A DNA stretch of 64,000 nt from Actinernus sp. WN-2022 (GCA_030867875.1 JAOWCC010000019.1:75978861-76042860), one strand, 5' to 3'. Positions 46,253 through 56,301 are shown, counted from the stretch's first letter. Numbers and translations are program-made. Notes: a model not told the origin generated them from the letters alone.

Positions 46253-46450
46253 GCCAGGGACCGGACATTATTTAGCGGGCTAGCCCAAAAAATTGTGACC
46301 CTGCAGTTCTCTGGTCTCATAAAATAATGACCCTCCCCTTAGATAAGCCTATAAATATATTTAACCTATAAAAGAGGAGCATATAAAAAATGTGACCCTC
46401 CTAAAAGGGGGCATAAAATATTGTGACCCCCCCTACAAATCTAGTTGCCC

Positions 46451-46490
<40 letters not shown>

Positions 46491-46513
46491 ATTAAATAAT
46501 GTCCGGTCTGGAA
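46253..46513. mobile_element. MITE with CCGGACATTATTTA ends and 39-C run
   Basis: CAGGGACCGGACATTATTTA on the left and TAAATAATGTCCGGTCTG on the right. It contains the longest homopolymer of the window, C at 46452-46490. Confidence 0.82.
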
Positions 46514-47183
46514 CACCAGTGCTTGCTGCAACACAGTTGTCATGAGACATGTTGATTTCTTGATATGTTATACTACACTATTTTACTTGAAACTACTGTT
46601 GCAACAAGACTTGTGAGACAAGTAAACTTTTGCGCGAAACACTTGCCCAGTGTAACAGCGGCTTTTAAGAGAGGCTTTTCAAATGGGTGTTCGTTATTAT
46701 TTAGTGCTGAGCACTGGGTTAAAGCATGCAAAGTATAAGAGCCCTGAGGATGTATTCTGCTTAATCTTAATAACTCCTATACACCATCCCAGACTTATAT
46801 AATTTATATACAATGTACAGTATATGACGTGATATCAAATTACCTATAGATGTTGATGTGAAGTGCAAAACTTTTTAACAGTCAAATATTTGTTCGCTAC
46901 TGTTGCTCATTTTACTCCTTCAGGCATGCCAAACTTTACACCCCATTTCAAACCCTTAAAAGTAAACCCCATCTTTGACATATGGCGTATATACGTTGTA
47001 CATGTACCAGTTGAGGGTCAAAAACTCAACCCCACACAGGTCCAGTATGGAAGTACCCCTGTGGTGTGATTTCAGCATGTCAGATACCCAGGGGGGAGGG
47101 GGGAGGGGGGGGGGGGACTCCCCCAGATAGGTACTCCCCCAGATAGGTACTCGTGTAAAGTTTGTTTGAAAAAGAATCATAAA
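46514..47183. other. Intergenic, repeat-like, G-rich patch
   Basis: CAACAAGACTTGTGAGACAA words near 46600; G-rich patch at 47090-47116. At 46900-47060 the minus strand resembles a common repeat with ...GGGGTTGAGTTTTTGACCC. No gene. Confidence 0.4.
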
Positions 47184-47826
47184 AGGGCACTGTCAACCCA
47201 AATGATAAATGTTTTCATGCCAAAAAGACAAAAATAACTACTCAGATCAGCAAAGTTTCCTAGGTAAACTGGAGAAAATTTGAGACATTTTTGATGAAGG
47301 ATGGCAAAGATTCGAGTGGATGAAAAATACTGCTTTTTAGAGAAATATAGAGCAACTTGAAATTGGGTCACTGTAACCGAAATCAAGTTCTAGAATTAGC
47401 TTTTGTAATCCACTTAAAGGATCTGTGTCACTGTGATGGACACGCCTTTATATTCCGGCTCGGAACAAGAATATTTGAAGTAGTTTTCATATAAACTGAT
47501 TATCCTAGCACGTGTGGGATGGATGAAATCAAAGTAAATGTGCAAAAATAATTAACAAACTGCATAGATCTATTTCAAGGAAAATATTACATATCCTTTC
47601 AATCAAGCATTAAGGGAGGGGACTTTAACTGTTTGAAGCCAATTAACAGCCACCAATCGAACATTGATTCCAGACATGTGTAAAACCATGACACAGCGGC
47701 TTTAACCATGGCCACCCTCTATCGAAAAGGTCTGAAAAGTATATCAGGGTATTCACATGGTATTTCTATTCTCAGGGTGTTATTTTTGTGGTTTTGTTTT
47801 AAAGAAACTCAATTGACAGTGCCCCT
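47184..47826. mobile_element. MITE with AGGGCACTGTCAA ends
   Basis: AGGGCACTGTCAACC is mirrored by ...ATTGACAGTGCCCCT. The interior block is shared with 11215-11430. Confidence 0.8.
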
Positions 47827-48384
47827 ACTTGATTACGACTAAGTTTTTATGAAGTAATACAATTTACATTGGGAACTTAATTGGAAAGGTCCCATTATTA
47901 GTTTAGTGAAAAGAAAATGAAATATAGAAGCTCAAGTAAGGCTTGATGCAATGGTGGCGAGGGAGAGAAAATGTGTGATGGATGTGATATAACTTTGACC
48001 TATAATATGCCCTTTAAATTAGGGCCCGATTAATGGCTACTAAATTCAAAAGTAATGGGGGGTGCTACAATGTACATGTTTATGAACTTCAAGACTCATT
48101 TTCAATCACCTAAATGTGTTTTAAATCCCTGATATTTTGTTTGAGCTTTGTACAAAACATGTATTTCAGACTAGTCCTTTCTTTCATGTATTATATACTA
48201 GAATGATTTTTTTTACCCTAGTCCTGGCTGGCACAGTGCTTGTTAAGTCTGGTGCTACTTTTAGGTTGAAGGTTTTATTTTTTTAAAGGAACAATTCACA
48301 AAGAAATGATAAGTTTTTCTTGTGAAAAGAAAACCAGCAGCAATTAGGTTTAGGGTAAAATGGAATGGGTTACTCGATCCATCC

Positions 48385-48760
48385 AAAGATGGACCAGACA
48401 GGATGGTGCATGGGGTGTTAACATACTACTATTTCAAAAAGTTATCCCAGACAAATGACAAGCGACATTACCTGACCGAGATGGTTTGTGGTCCAGCTGT
48501 GCGAAATGGACAAACGAAATGGTCCAGCTGTGCAAAATGGACAAACGAAATGGTCCAGCTGTGCGAAATGGACAAACTACAGAGATTCGAAAATCGATTT
48601 GCAGGAGACCATTAATAGTTGTATTAAAGCTTTTGACCCAAAACAAATGAATTCACCAGACATTCAGCAACAACCAAATCCATTTTGGTCTGGGAATGTC
48701 GTTTGCTGTTTGTCAGAGACAACATATTTTGAAATAGCTGTATCTGGGTTATGCAGTAGA
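48385..48760. mobile_element. Foldback repeat with 31-bp tandem core
   Basis: Arms: CTATTTCAAAAAGTTATCCC...AGCGACATTACCTGACC on the left and the complement of a similar sequence (GTCTGGGAATGTCGTTTGCT...TTTTGAAATAG) on the right. Between them lies a three-unit tandem of GTCCAGCTGTGCGAAATGGA followed by CAAACGAAATG (48492-48580). Confidence 0.7.
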
Positions 48761-50006
48761 ACATTTGCATTATGGTTCATTTGACTACAACTACCAGAAT
48801 TCCGGTTTGAAAACTCTGGATAATACAAAGACAATGAAGGCCTTGATAAGAGGAACAAAAGAAACCATGCAAGAAGTTTCGGAGGTACTCCCCAGGGTGG
48901 GGGTGTTGTACGTGCCTGGGCTCCAAAACCTGACCCTATTAAAGACCAAAGTACTTATTTTTCACAAGTAAGGGATTTTCCATACTTTTTTCTAACCTCG
49001 CCCCAAAAATCTGTACTCTTGCAATGCAAATCCATGGACATTTCTCGCTGTGGTTTTGTTCTCTTTCTCAATTAATTTTGAAGATCAACATCAAAATAAC
49101 AAGAAACTAAGAGAAATCAATAAACATGTGTTGTCATGTCAAAATCATATCCTATTAAAGACTGAGAAGGCAAAGTTTATAACCCTATTTCAGACTAAAA
49201 GCTTGAAAGTACCCTTGGGGAAGCACCATAGATTTCTGATTTTTGTTTCATACTTTACAGAAGAAGTAGACATTTTAAAATATGATAATTATATAGAATT
49301 CCAGGAAGGAGTTCTGCATGCTGTTGTAGTATCTGACATCATTCAAATGTCCTATTAACACCAGCATGCACTGGAATTATAATGGAATCTACACAAATAT
49401 GTTCTACCATCAATGTACACCATAGAGTTGACGTAATGGTTGTTGATCTTTTGTATCTTTAGTACAGAAGAAGCTGATTGGAGTTAATTGTAGTAAGTAA
49501 ATATATTTTATAATTATTGTTATGGAGCATTCATTTTCATTTGGGTCACGTTTTAGGGGGAACCCTGTGGGGTTAGGGGTTTAAGGGTTGGGGTTAGGTT
49601 AATCTCGCCCCCCCCCCCCCCCCCTAAAACGTGATGGGTATATTCTTTTTAGATCAGGGTCAGAGAGGGGTTTGGGTATATACAGTATTTTACATTGAAA
49701 TATGCATATTTTGTAAATCTAAATTTTGAGATTTTTTGGTATAAAATTATTAACTATATGGTAAGATTTTAAAATGATTTGAATGTCACAATTTATTAGG
49801 GTGTTTTTTAAAAGGTATTTTGGTATACTACAACATAAATTATTTCTTATGATATGACATTGAAGTCCAAACAAGACTTGGCATTTGTCTTTGAGATAAT
49901 TGAGGTCTATACTTTCAGTTTAAATTCTCTCAACCATAGGCATATCAGCCAAACCCATCATTGATGTTTATGATAAAGGGGGAAAGAAAAATTATTAACA
50001 AATAGT
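48761..50006. other. Intergenic, G/C-rich tracts and possible repeat
   Basis: Bases 48878-49210 read like a common dispersed repeat (GGTACTCCCCAGGGTGGGGG; CTGACCCTATTAAAGACCAA twice). Bases 49545-49640 form a palindrome around CACGTTTTAGGGGG / CCCCCCTAAAACGTG with a 17-C run. ORFs are not gene-like. Confidence 0.4.
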
Positions 50007-50100
50007 CACCTCAGTGTCGGTGAATAGTGGTGGATATTTACCGAGCCGCTTCAGCGAGGTAAATAACCATCACCTTTCACCGACACTGAGGTGAATAATT
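50003..50100. mobile_element. Short hairpin MITE (CACCTCAGTGTCGGTGA)
   Basis: CACCTCAGTGTCGGTGAATA is mirrored by TTCACCGACACTGAGGTG. Confidence 0.8.
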
Positions 50101-50174
50101 GTTTTAGTATATACTACACATCAGTGAATAGCTAGCACCAAATAGTTATTTTAAACACTGACTCGCATACACTT

Positions 50175-50413
50175 AGGATGACTTGTGGGGTGCCACAAGG
50201 ATCAACGCTTGGACAACTCTTATTCTTACTTTACATAAACAACATGCCAAACCGCTCTAAGAAACTCTCTTTTCGAATCTTTGCAGACGATACTAATGTT
50301 TTCTACTCGAGTAAAAATATGAAAGAGATTGAAAATGTAATGAATGAAGGGCTGGGAGATATATTACGTTACTGTGCTACAAATAGACTCTATGAACATG
50401 AAAAAGACCAACT
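50175..50413 (+). pseudogene. LINE RT palm fragment
   Basis: MTCGVPQGSTLGQLLFLLYI and FRIFADDTNVFYSSKN, the RT block 4 and the catalytic F-A-D-D block 5. It is truncated on both sides; the 3' break is at a TA followed by CAGTGGAACCTCGATTTAAC, which looks like a pogo/mariner-type end. Confidence 0.88.
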
Positions 50414-50414
50414 A

Positions 50415-50830
50415 CAGTGGAACCTCGATTTAACGAAGGGACTGAGGAAATTGGTTCGTTATGTCGAGGGTTCGTTAAATCGAAAACCTCGTTATAACGA
50501 ATTTGCAGAAAAACAACCAAAATGTTCGGCGTTATATCGAGGTATAGTTAATAATTGTTTTGTAACGAAGTTAATAGAACTTGTCCCGCTTTTTTTCGTT
50601 TTTTATGCCACTTTTTTTATTTCAAAACGGAAAAAAGAGGGACAAGAGGCGACAAAAGGGACGAAAGGGTTTACTGACAAGAGATGTGTTCACGTTCGGA
50701 TAGAGTTATCCCCGTTCAACCATTTCATCCCTTTTGTCGCCTCTTTTTTTATTTTTTTATGTCACTTTTTTTATTCCAAAACGAAAAAATGCGAGACAAG
50801 AGGCGACAAAAGGGACGAAAGGAGATAAAA
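50415..50830. repeat. Pogo-like terminus and GACAAGAGGCGACAAAAGG repeats
   Basis: CAGTGGAACCTCGATTTAAC at 50415 after TA resembles a Tigger/pogo terminus. No matching inverted end was found. Bases 50600-50830 carry an inverted/direct GACAAGAGGCGACAAAAGGG motif. Confidence 0.5.
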
Positions 50831-50896
50831 GGGACGATCAAGTAGATTTGTGCTATTTGATACTAACTTTCAACGAGTGAACATGGAAATCGGACT

Positions 50897-51085
50897 TTGA
50901 AAAACTGCCCTGTACCTAATTGTGGATCAAAGTATCTTGTTAAATTATCCAACCACTTGGTACAAGTCCATAGATTATCAACTCAAGAACGTAAACCATA
51001 TTTACAAGAAGCGAAACTTCAAAAAAGAAAGTTTTTGTCGCGGAATGTAAATCCAGTTGTTGATAATGGAAAATATGTTGGTTAG
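50897..51085 (+). CDS. Small Cys/His-containing ORF of uncharacterised cassette
   Basis: 62 codons, opening at a TTG rather than ATG, with CPVPNCGSKYLVKLSNHLVQ and VH next, i.e. C-x4-C-x11-H-x4-H, a C2H2-like finger spacing. It lies 160 bp upstream of the 165-aa ORF on the same strand. I have an impression of similar small fingers in other cnidarian sequences but cannot name the family. It may be the 3' part of a larger broken gene. Confidence 0.5.
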   Translation: MKNCPVPNCGSKYLVKLSNHLVQVHRLSTQERKPYLQEAKLQKRKFLSRNVNPVVDNGKYVG

Positions 51086-51179
51086 GAATCCTGCTTATAA
51101 TGTTGGCCTAACTGAGAGACCTTCGCTAAATCAGCTAATCGACATTTGTTAAACGTAGTGACCGCGCCAATTTATTTTC

Positions 51180-51185
51180 TATAAA
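51180..51185 (+). promoter_or_regulatory. Possible TATA box
   Basis: TATAAA 62 bp before the ATG at 51248; positional inference only. Confidence 0.35.
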
Positions 51186-51247
51186 GTTGGAAACTTTTAA
51201 GGGTCTGACATTATACTCCCGATCCTTGAAAAGTAAAGAGAGAAACG

Positions 51248-51745
51248 ATGGCTGCTAATCGTTCCAACTCAGATGATGAAATGACTGAAGATTCTTATCA
51301 AAGCTCTGATTCTCAGGAGAGCACGGACTCCACTGATGAAAGTTATGACGGAGAAGAGGATGTTTGGGAAAGAATTCGAAACGAAGCTAAAGAACGGCAC
51401 CAGGAAGATTGGGAAGCGTTGGTTCAAAAGTATGAACACGATGGGGATAGTCATGAAGTTGCTGAAATCGAAGCCAGTAACGCTTTGGTTCCTGCCTATA
51501 GAAAAGACCTAAGAGAAGTGTTGTTCGAAGATATGAAATGGATTCACAGCTTAAGAAAAGATCCTGATTTCCGAAAAATCTTGGAAACAAAGCAAAACTT
51601 GGTGAACATGGAAGATTATGGATGGAAAGAAGCGACCGAGGCTGCAATTCACCACCGAAAATTCTTGTTGAATAAACAATTCCAAAAACATCCTATTCCG
51701 GAACAGAGTGTTCCCGTGATGAACAATACATTTGTACCTTTTTGA
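51248..51745 (+). CDS. Acidic 165-aa uncharacterised protein, intact
   Basis: A complete single-exon ORF. Residues 1-40 are Ser/Asp/Glu-rich (DDEMTEDSYQSSDSQESTDS). The rest is charged and probably helical: WERIRNEAKERHQEDWEALV, VPAYRKDLREVLFEDMKW, DFRKILETKQNL, AAIHHRKFLL. AATAAA follows at about 51774. I believe close relatives occur as repeated hypothetical genes in cnidarian genomes, which together with its neighbours suggests a mobile or viral-like cassette; that is inference. It is convergent with the minus-strand Cys-rich gene. Confidence 0.7.
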   Translation: MAANRSNSDDEMTEDSYQSSDSQESTDSTDESYDGEEDVWERIRNEAKERHQEDWEALVQKYEHDGDSHEVAEIEASNALVPAYRKDLREVLFEDMKWIHSLRKDPDFRKILETKQNLVNMEDYGWKEATEAAIHHRKFLLNKQFQKHPIPEQSVPVMNNTFVPF

Positions 51746-51865
51746 AATAAGTTTTATTAAGTCGATTTCTATTAATAAATGTCTTTAAAAATATTCTTCC
51801 CCTTGTCATCGTTTTAATATAAGCAATCAGTAAGCAGCATTTGTCAACAAGAAACACAAGTGAAC

Positions 51866-51871
51866 TTTATT
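51866..51871 (-). terminator. Polyadenylation signal for minus-strand cassette gene
   Basis: AATAAA on the minus strand about 100 bp after the stop of the Cys-rich ORF. Confidence 0.5.
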
Positions 51872-51974
51872 GATTTAAAAATTAAAGTAATTACAAAGTC
51901 AATCGTCTTTTCTAAAAATCTGTTCAGAAAACGCATTACAAAGTGAATCTATCTGCATAAGTCCTTCGTATTTT

Positions 51975-52503
51975 CTAAAAAATTGTTCTGGAACAGACAG
52001 AATATCTTGAGGCAAAGCCGTGTTGTTCATTGTCATTCAGTGGATGTATTTCACGTCTCACTACTTCAAGCACTTGATCAATGATAGAAGAGCCGTTGTT
52101 ACTGAACTGAATATTTAGAAGATACACTGTGGTCCAGGGTAACTTGTAAAGTTCAGGAAGGTAAACTTTCCATGAGCGATGAATTTCAATGTTCAACATG
52201 TAGCAAACGGCGTTCATAATCTCCCACACACTCTGGTTTGACTTCGTCTTTTGCATTGTCGTAGAACAAATTCCACGATTCCTCTTCGGATAACATCGAG
52301 CAATCGTGCTGTCTTTGACTTGGGTGATTTGTTTCACAGCCATAACATTGTCTTTCTCTCTCGACATAGATTGGTTCTTGACAGAGTGCAGCATACACCA
52401 AATGTATAATACTTGATATCCTGGCTGTGAAATGCTCTGTTTCTTTCGACGTGTTCTACTTCATCCACGGTGATCGTTTTTCCTTGAACGCCTTCCATGT
52501 CAG
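51975..52503 (-). pseudogene. Cys-rich (CYGCETNHPSQRQHDC) protein, frameshifted
   Basis: The minus strand starts at an ATG (52503, MEGVQGKTITVDEV), then shifts frame into VERERQCYGCETNHPSQRQH with DC following, then ECVGDYE, then shifts again near 52230 into WEIMNAVCYMLNIEIHRSWK and KLPWTTVYLLNIQFSNN, ending at TAA-type stop 51975. The C-x2-C-x3-H-x5-H-x-C spacing suggests zinc binding. Two frame changes with good coding on both sides indicate a recent pseudogene; very short introns are the alternative. No named family is recognised. Confidence 0.6.
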
Positions 52504-52985
52504 AGTTGAATAAAAATACGCGAGCTAATAAAGATGCACTGAACGGAGTCTGGACAGATGATCAAATAAAGATAGCACCCTGATCGCTCCTCCGGTTCTG
52601 GCTTTATGTCCGCTCCAAACAATAGGCTTTGCCCAAACATGCCCGAATAGATCGATGAGAAACCACCGCACTTTATTCATGAGGCTAAGACAATAGAACC
52701 GTGACGTCATTGAATTAATGAGCGGGCCGCAAAAATTAGCATAGCGCCGCAAAAAAACAGGATAATTCCATCCCTCCTATACCTACTATCGCAGGCAGTG
52801 GTCAACTCGAAAGCCCTAATGCTACTTTGACCACGGCGCACGATTGATTTATTATATTTATTCTCACTTATATTTACTTCTCATATTCCCTTCTAATACT
52901 CATAAACTGTAACGTACATTTTTCTTTTTGAACATGTGCAAAATAAATCTGAACTGAACAACCCGATAAAAAACACTACTGAGGG
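52504..52985. other. Flank of cassette, nothing firmly recognised
   Basis: Contains the minus-strand promoter side of the Cys-rich gene. No clear terminal inverted repeats for the cassette were found here or near 50850. AATAAA near 52943. Confidence 0.4.
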
Positions 52986-53085
52986 TCTGCATAAAGATTC
53001 ACGATTGATACCCTTTTCTCTTCTACAAAGGAAAAAAAGGTTTCAATCATGAATCTTTATTTAGACGGCCCCACTCTCTAATGAA
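52985..53085. mobile_element. Short hairpin repeat (AAAGATTCACGATTGA)
   Basis: GCATAAAGATTCACGATTGA...CCTTTT is mirrored by AAAAAGGTTTCAATCATGAA and TCTTTAT. Confidence 0.65.
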
Positions 53086-53139
53086 GTCTATATAAGCTAC
53101 GCACTTACCGCACGTTTAAAACTAATTATAAGCTTGAAT

Positions 53140-53620
53140 CATATCTCTTGAAACGTTCACAACATTGATCATAGAATTACCTTTACCCGTCTCAGAATAA
53201 GTAACCACTGTCTTGAAATTGAGAGAGGGAGACATGAAAAACCATACCGCAAAACAAAAGACCGAATTTGTGCAAAGTGCTTGACAGACACTGAAGACGA
53301 ATTCAACTTTGCAATCAGATGCTCAATTTAGGACTCCCTGAGAAACACGATCATCAATGTTGTAAACAGTAAACTAAAACGCAACAATACAACATAATTA
53401 TGCTAACGACCACATTCTTTTTAACATGTTAATGAATCCACCTCCAGCAATACAAAAATAAGTAGCAAAGCACTTAGGTATTGTCCTCAATGTTAGTGGT
53501 ACACTATTTTTCCAGTCTAATTATCCTATGTATATAATCTTTTTATACTGAGATAGTTATTAGCTTTCTTGAATCTCGAGACCAATGTACAAAAATGTAT
53601 AAGGTGCTAATAAAATAATG
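53140..53620 (+). pseudogene. LINE C-terminal fragment with 3' tail
   Basis: Reads RLRISNHCLEIERGRHEKPY near 53189, then RICAKCLTDTEDEFNFAIRC, a Cys/His C-terminal motif typical of certain LINE polyproteins. A stop follows, then a 3' tail with AATAAAATAATGTCTGT near 53609. Confidence 0.75.
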
Positions 53621-54139
53621 TCTGTATGTGAGTCCAGCCAAGGGCTTGATTACCATGAATTTTCATAAGACCCTCGCTCATAAGTGAAAATCGGTATAAA
53701 GAAGGCAAGACTCCGGGTTGTGCTCCCAAACTGACGGTCATATTAAAGGGGCCGTCTCGCCCACAGTGCTTAGCGCGCTCACATAGCATAGCGGCCATTT
53801 TCGATGCCATCGAAATCCAGAGTTTTATGGCAGTGGTTTTAATCTTCTCTACATCTCTGCCATCCTTCCAGCTATCGTCAAAAAATCATACTAGGTTGAA
53901 CCTTTTTTTATTGCTCTTCCTATTGAGCATCTTATTTAAGTCATGTAAATTTTAGTTTTATTTTAGGTGGCCGTAGTTCTCTGATGGCTGCCTGTCTCGT
54001 TCGTCATCGGGTCGGGTCGAACTTCTGGGTAAGGAGTTTCTGATTGGTTTTCCTGCTTTTAATCCTATTACCAAAATCGAATTCCTACCATTTTCAATAA
54101 CGTAGGCTCTACGTTTTACGGTAGCAAACCTCCAAAGCT
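53621..54139. other. Intergenic, nothing recognised
   Basis: No gene or bordered repeat was identified. Confidence 0.35.
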
Positions 54140-54149
54140 TTGAGCAGCT

Positions 54150-54405
54150 CAATTGGTGGTCTCGGTGGCGCAGGCCCTTGTGGTCTCGGTGGTCTCGGTG
54201 GCGCAGGCCCTAGTGGTCTCGGTGGCGCAGGCCCTAGTGGTCTCGGTGGCGCAGGCCCTAGTGGTCAGAGTGGTCTCGGTGGTCAGAGTGGTCTCGGTGG
54301 CGCAGGCCCTAGTGGTCAGAGTGGTCTCGCGCTCTGTGGTCAGAGTGGTCTCGCGCTCTGTGGTCAGAGTGGTCTCGGTGGTCAGGGTGGTCAGAGTGGT
54401 CTCCT
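54150..54405. repeat. GC-rich minisatellite (GGTCTCGGTGGCGCAGG)
   Basis: Variants of GGTCTCGGTGGCGCAGGCCC followed by TAGT, and GGTCAGAGT, arranged in about 20 irregular units. The Gly-rich and Val-rich ORFs are artefacts. It lies just beyond the 3' end of the 347-aa gene and ends in CCTAACCCTAACCTAACC, a short telomere-like stretch. Confidence 0.92.
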
Positions 54406-54414
54406 AACCCTAAC

Positions 54415-55458
54415 CTAACCACAGATGTCGTCTTCACAAACGAAGGTCTCGGGCCATCCACCGGGAGAGCCAGTGTAGGTTTTGCAATCTCGGATCTTGA
54501 TTTCCTCTAAAGCTGCCCCAGGAATTTGGTAGGGTATTTTCCTGGCGCTATACAGCTTAAGAGTTGAAGCTCTCTGCAAAGGAATTGTCGAGTCGGAAGG
54601 ATCTGAAGCAGACGAAGGACTTGTCGTAGTAGAGGAGGAAGTAGGATAACAGGAGGCAGAGTCTTCTCTGAGGCCAGTGTCGCTGTCAGTGGGTTGAGGG
54701 GAATCCAAGGCATCTAACTCTGTAACAGGGCTAGGGGCAGCGAGACTGGTACTCGTAGTCGTAACGGATTCACTCGTAGTCGTAACACAAAGCAAAAAGC
54801 GAACGTGATGGCAAAACTTCTTTACGCTCGCCTGTTTTGCCTTCGAAGCAAAACCACCTCGGCAATTCCTTCCCGTACAAAAGAACTTTCCTTCTCGGTT
54901 TGTCACGTGACAAAAACCCGAAGGATTGCTGGCGGTGGGCTCGCCACGGACGAAGAACATCGAAGTGGAAATCTGACCACCGCAAACGCCAGGAGAGCCA
55001 TCAAATAAATTCTTCAACGTGTCCCTCATCGTTTCGCTACATGGGTAGCTTGTGATTTTTCCAAGTAACTCCGCAGCGCTGTAGGTCACCAAAGGCTTCT
55101 CGGATTTCGCACATTTCCGCGAGTGCTCGCAACTGAACTCTGCCAACTTGTCTGAGGCGGAGAACATCGCCCGCCGATCTTTGCAGGCTTCTTGCAGGCA
55201 AATCCACTGCCTATCGGACTCCGTGACGAAACAGCGATCTCCCCGGTTACTAGTTTGCACTGAAAACACCCCTCCATCGGAATTCCCTCCATCAATGCGA
55301 ACGGCAGAAGGTGTGTAAACCTTCTGCTTCTTTGGTTTAGGCACATATTTGCCGCCAATATGGAATTCGCAGCCTTTGCATTTCTCTGGCTTCCAGCTAT
55401 TGTAGTAAATCTCTTTACACCGTGGACACTGACCTGTCCCACGCCTGGTCCAACTCAT
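54415..55458 (-). CDS. 347-aa Cys-rich protein with duplicated zinc-ligand motif
   Basis: A single open frame on the minus strand from ATG 55458 to TAG 54415. N-terminus CPRCKEIYYNSWKPEKCKGC, two CxxC pairs. Two similar units follow: residues about 75-117 (CFVT, WICLQEACKDRRA, FSCEHSRKC) and about 180-225 (CHVT, FFCTGRNCRGGFA, FCHHVRFLLC). Each is C-x(9-11)-C-x(4-5)-C...C-x-H-x(2-5)-C, partly SWIM-like. A Ser/Thr-rich stretch (about 225-300) and KIPYQIPGAALEEIKIRD lead to the end. It ends abruptly in CEDDICG beside a minisatellite, so the 3' part may be missing. I have a weak impression of similarity to invertebrate HMGXB3-like/transposase-linked Cys-rich proteins, unproven. Upstream 55550-55650 has ATTGG boxes on both strands. 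Confidence 0.7.
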   Translation of the reverse strand: MSWTRRGTGQCPRCKEIYYNSWKPEKCKGCEFHIGGKYVPKPKKQKVYTPSAVRIDGGNSDGGVFSVQTSNRGDRCFVTESDRQWICLQEACKDRRAMFSASDKLAEFSCEHSRKCAKSEKPLVTYSAAELLGKITSYPCSETMRDTLKNLFDGSPGVCGGQISTSMFFVRGEPTASNPSGFCHVTNREGKFFCTGRNCRGGFASKAKQASVKKFCHHVRFLLCVTTTSESVTTTSTSLAAPSPVTELDALDSPQPTDSDTGLREDSASCYPTSSSTTTSPSSASDPSDSTIPLQRASTLKLYSARKIPYQIPGAALEEIKIRDCKTYTGSPGGWPETFVCEDDICG

Positions 55459-55549
55459 ATCGTAAAATATAAGCTTAATCTAGAATAGTAATGTATAAAA
55501 CTTGTGAAGTAAAATTCGAATGATTACTGACGACGCCGTGATCGAGAAT

Positions 55550-55650
55550 ATATTCAAATTATGCGAATCGATCGAATGCTCTCATTGGATAGCTTTTCCC
55601 GCGAAGCGTTCTTATTGGTCACTTCTCTTGACCAATCGCAAACGGAGTTT
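55550..55650 (-). promoter_or_regulatory. CCAAT-box cluster upstream of 347-aa gene
   Basis: CTCATTGGATAGC, CTTATTGGTCACT and GACCAATCGCAAA within 70 bp, about 100-190 bp upstream of the ATG. A promoter role is inferred. Confidence 0.4.
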
Positions 55651-56147
55651 CTGGATGTTAAGACCTACTGGGGTGTCGTCATCAACAAAAGGAAACAATT
55701 GTCCGTTTGTGTCCAAGATTTCCACCTACAACATGGAGAAGCTATCCTGACCATTACTCTTTATATTTAAAGATATATTAGCGCTTAGTTCGAGTATCTA
55801 CCATCTTTGAGCCGATTTGGGTTGTTCAGTGAACACACTGGCTTACGTGACCATATGGCAACAAAACTCCGCTTGGTCGACCCGAAAAGAACTGAGCAGT
55901 TTCCTAAAATCATTTTCAGGGCTTTGGCGTTTAACTTGTGGAAACAGGTCTCTCTGGTTTCGAAAGACTTTCAGACTGATTTTCGGATTCACCGGGTCGA
56001 TGAAAGTTTATACTCGCACGAAATTTGACAAACAAAGCCGCCGAGATAATAATTTCCCATTCAAGCGAGCTCTTGAACTGCATGGTTCTCTGCTACTGCC
56101 ATCAACGAGATTGCCTGCTAGCAGATTTCTCTCTCTCTGCACGTTCA
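55651..56147. other. Intergenic, nothing recognised
   Basis: Short ORFs without family features. A CT repeat precedes the rRNA fragment at 56129-56138. Confidence 0.35.
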
Positions 56148-56150
56148 GAT

Positions 56151-56196
<46 letters not shown>

Positions 56197-56301
56197 AATG
56201 GTTTAGTGAGGCCTCCTGATTGGCGCCGCCGCCCCGGCAACGGAGCAGCGGATTGTCGAGAAGTTGGTCAAACTTGATCATTTAGAGGAAGTAAAAGTCG
56301 T
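56148..56301 (+). rRNA. Orphan 3' fragment of 18S rRNA
   Basis: Starts GATTACGTCCCTGCCCTTTG and contains TACACACCGCCCGTCGCTAC, then ATCATTTAGAGGAAGTAAAA and GTCGT. This is the universal 3' region of eukaryotic 18S rRNA. It stops about 40 bases before the normal 3' end (the AACAAGGTTTCCGTAGG part is absent) and no ITS or 5.8S follows. A few changes from the usual animal sequence are seen, e.g. in the stem after GCCCCGGCAACG. It is an isolated fragment, not a working gene. Confidence 0.93.

Noticed and set aside
49050..49358. 102-codon ORF
   Set aside because: It overlaps sequence that reads as a dispersed repeat and has no domain features.
54140..54418. Glycine-rich ORF (SGLGGAGPSG)
   Set aside because: Translation of the GC-rich minisatellite.
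56148..56301. Functional rDNA unit
   Set aside because: Only 154 bp of the 18S 3' region; no upstream 18S, ITS or 5.8S around it.
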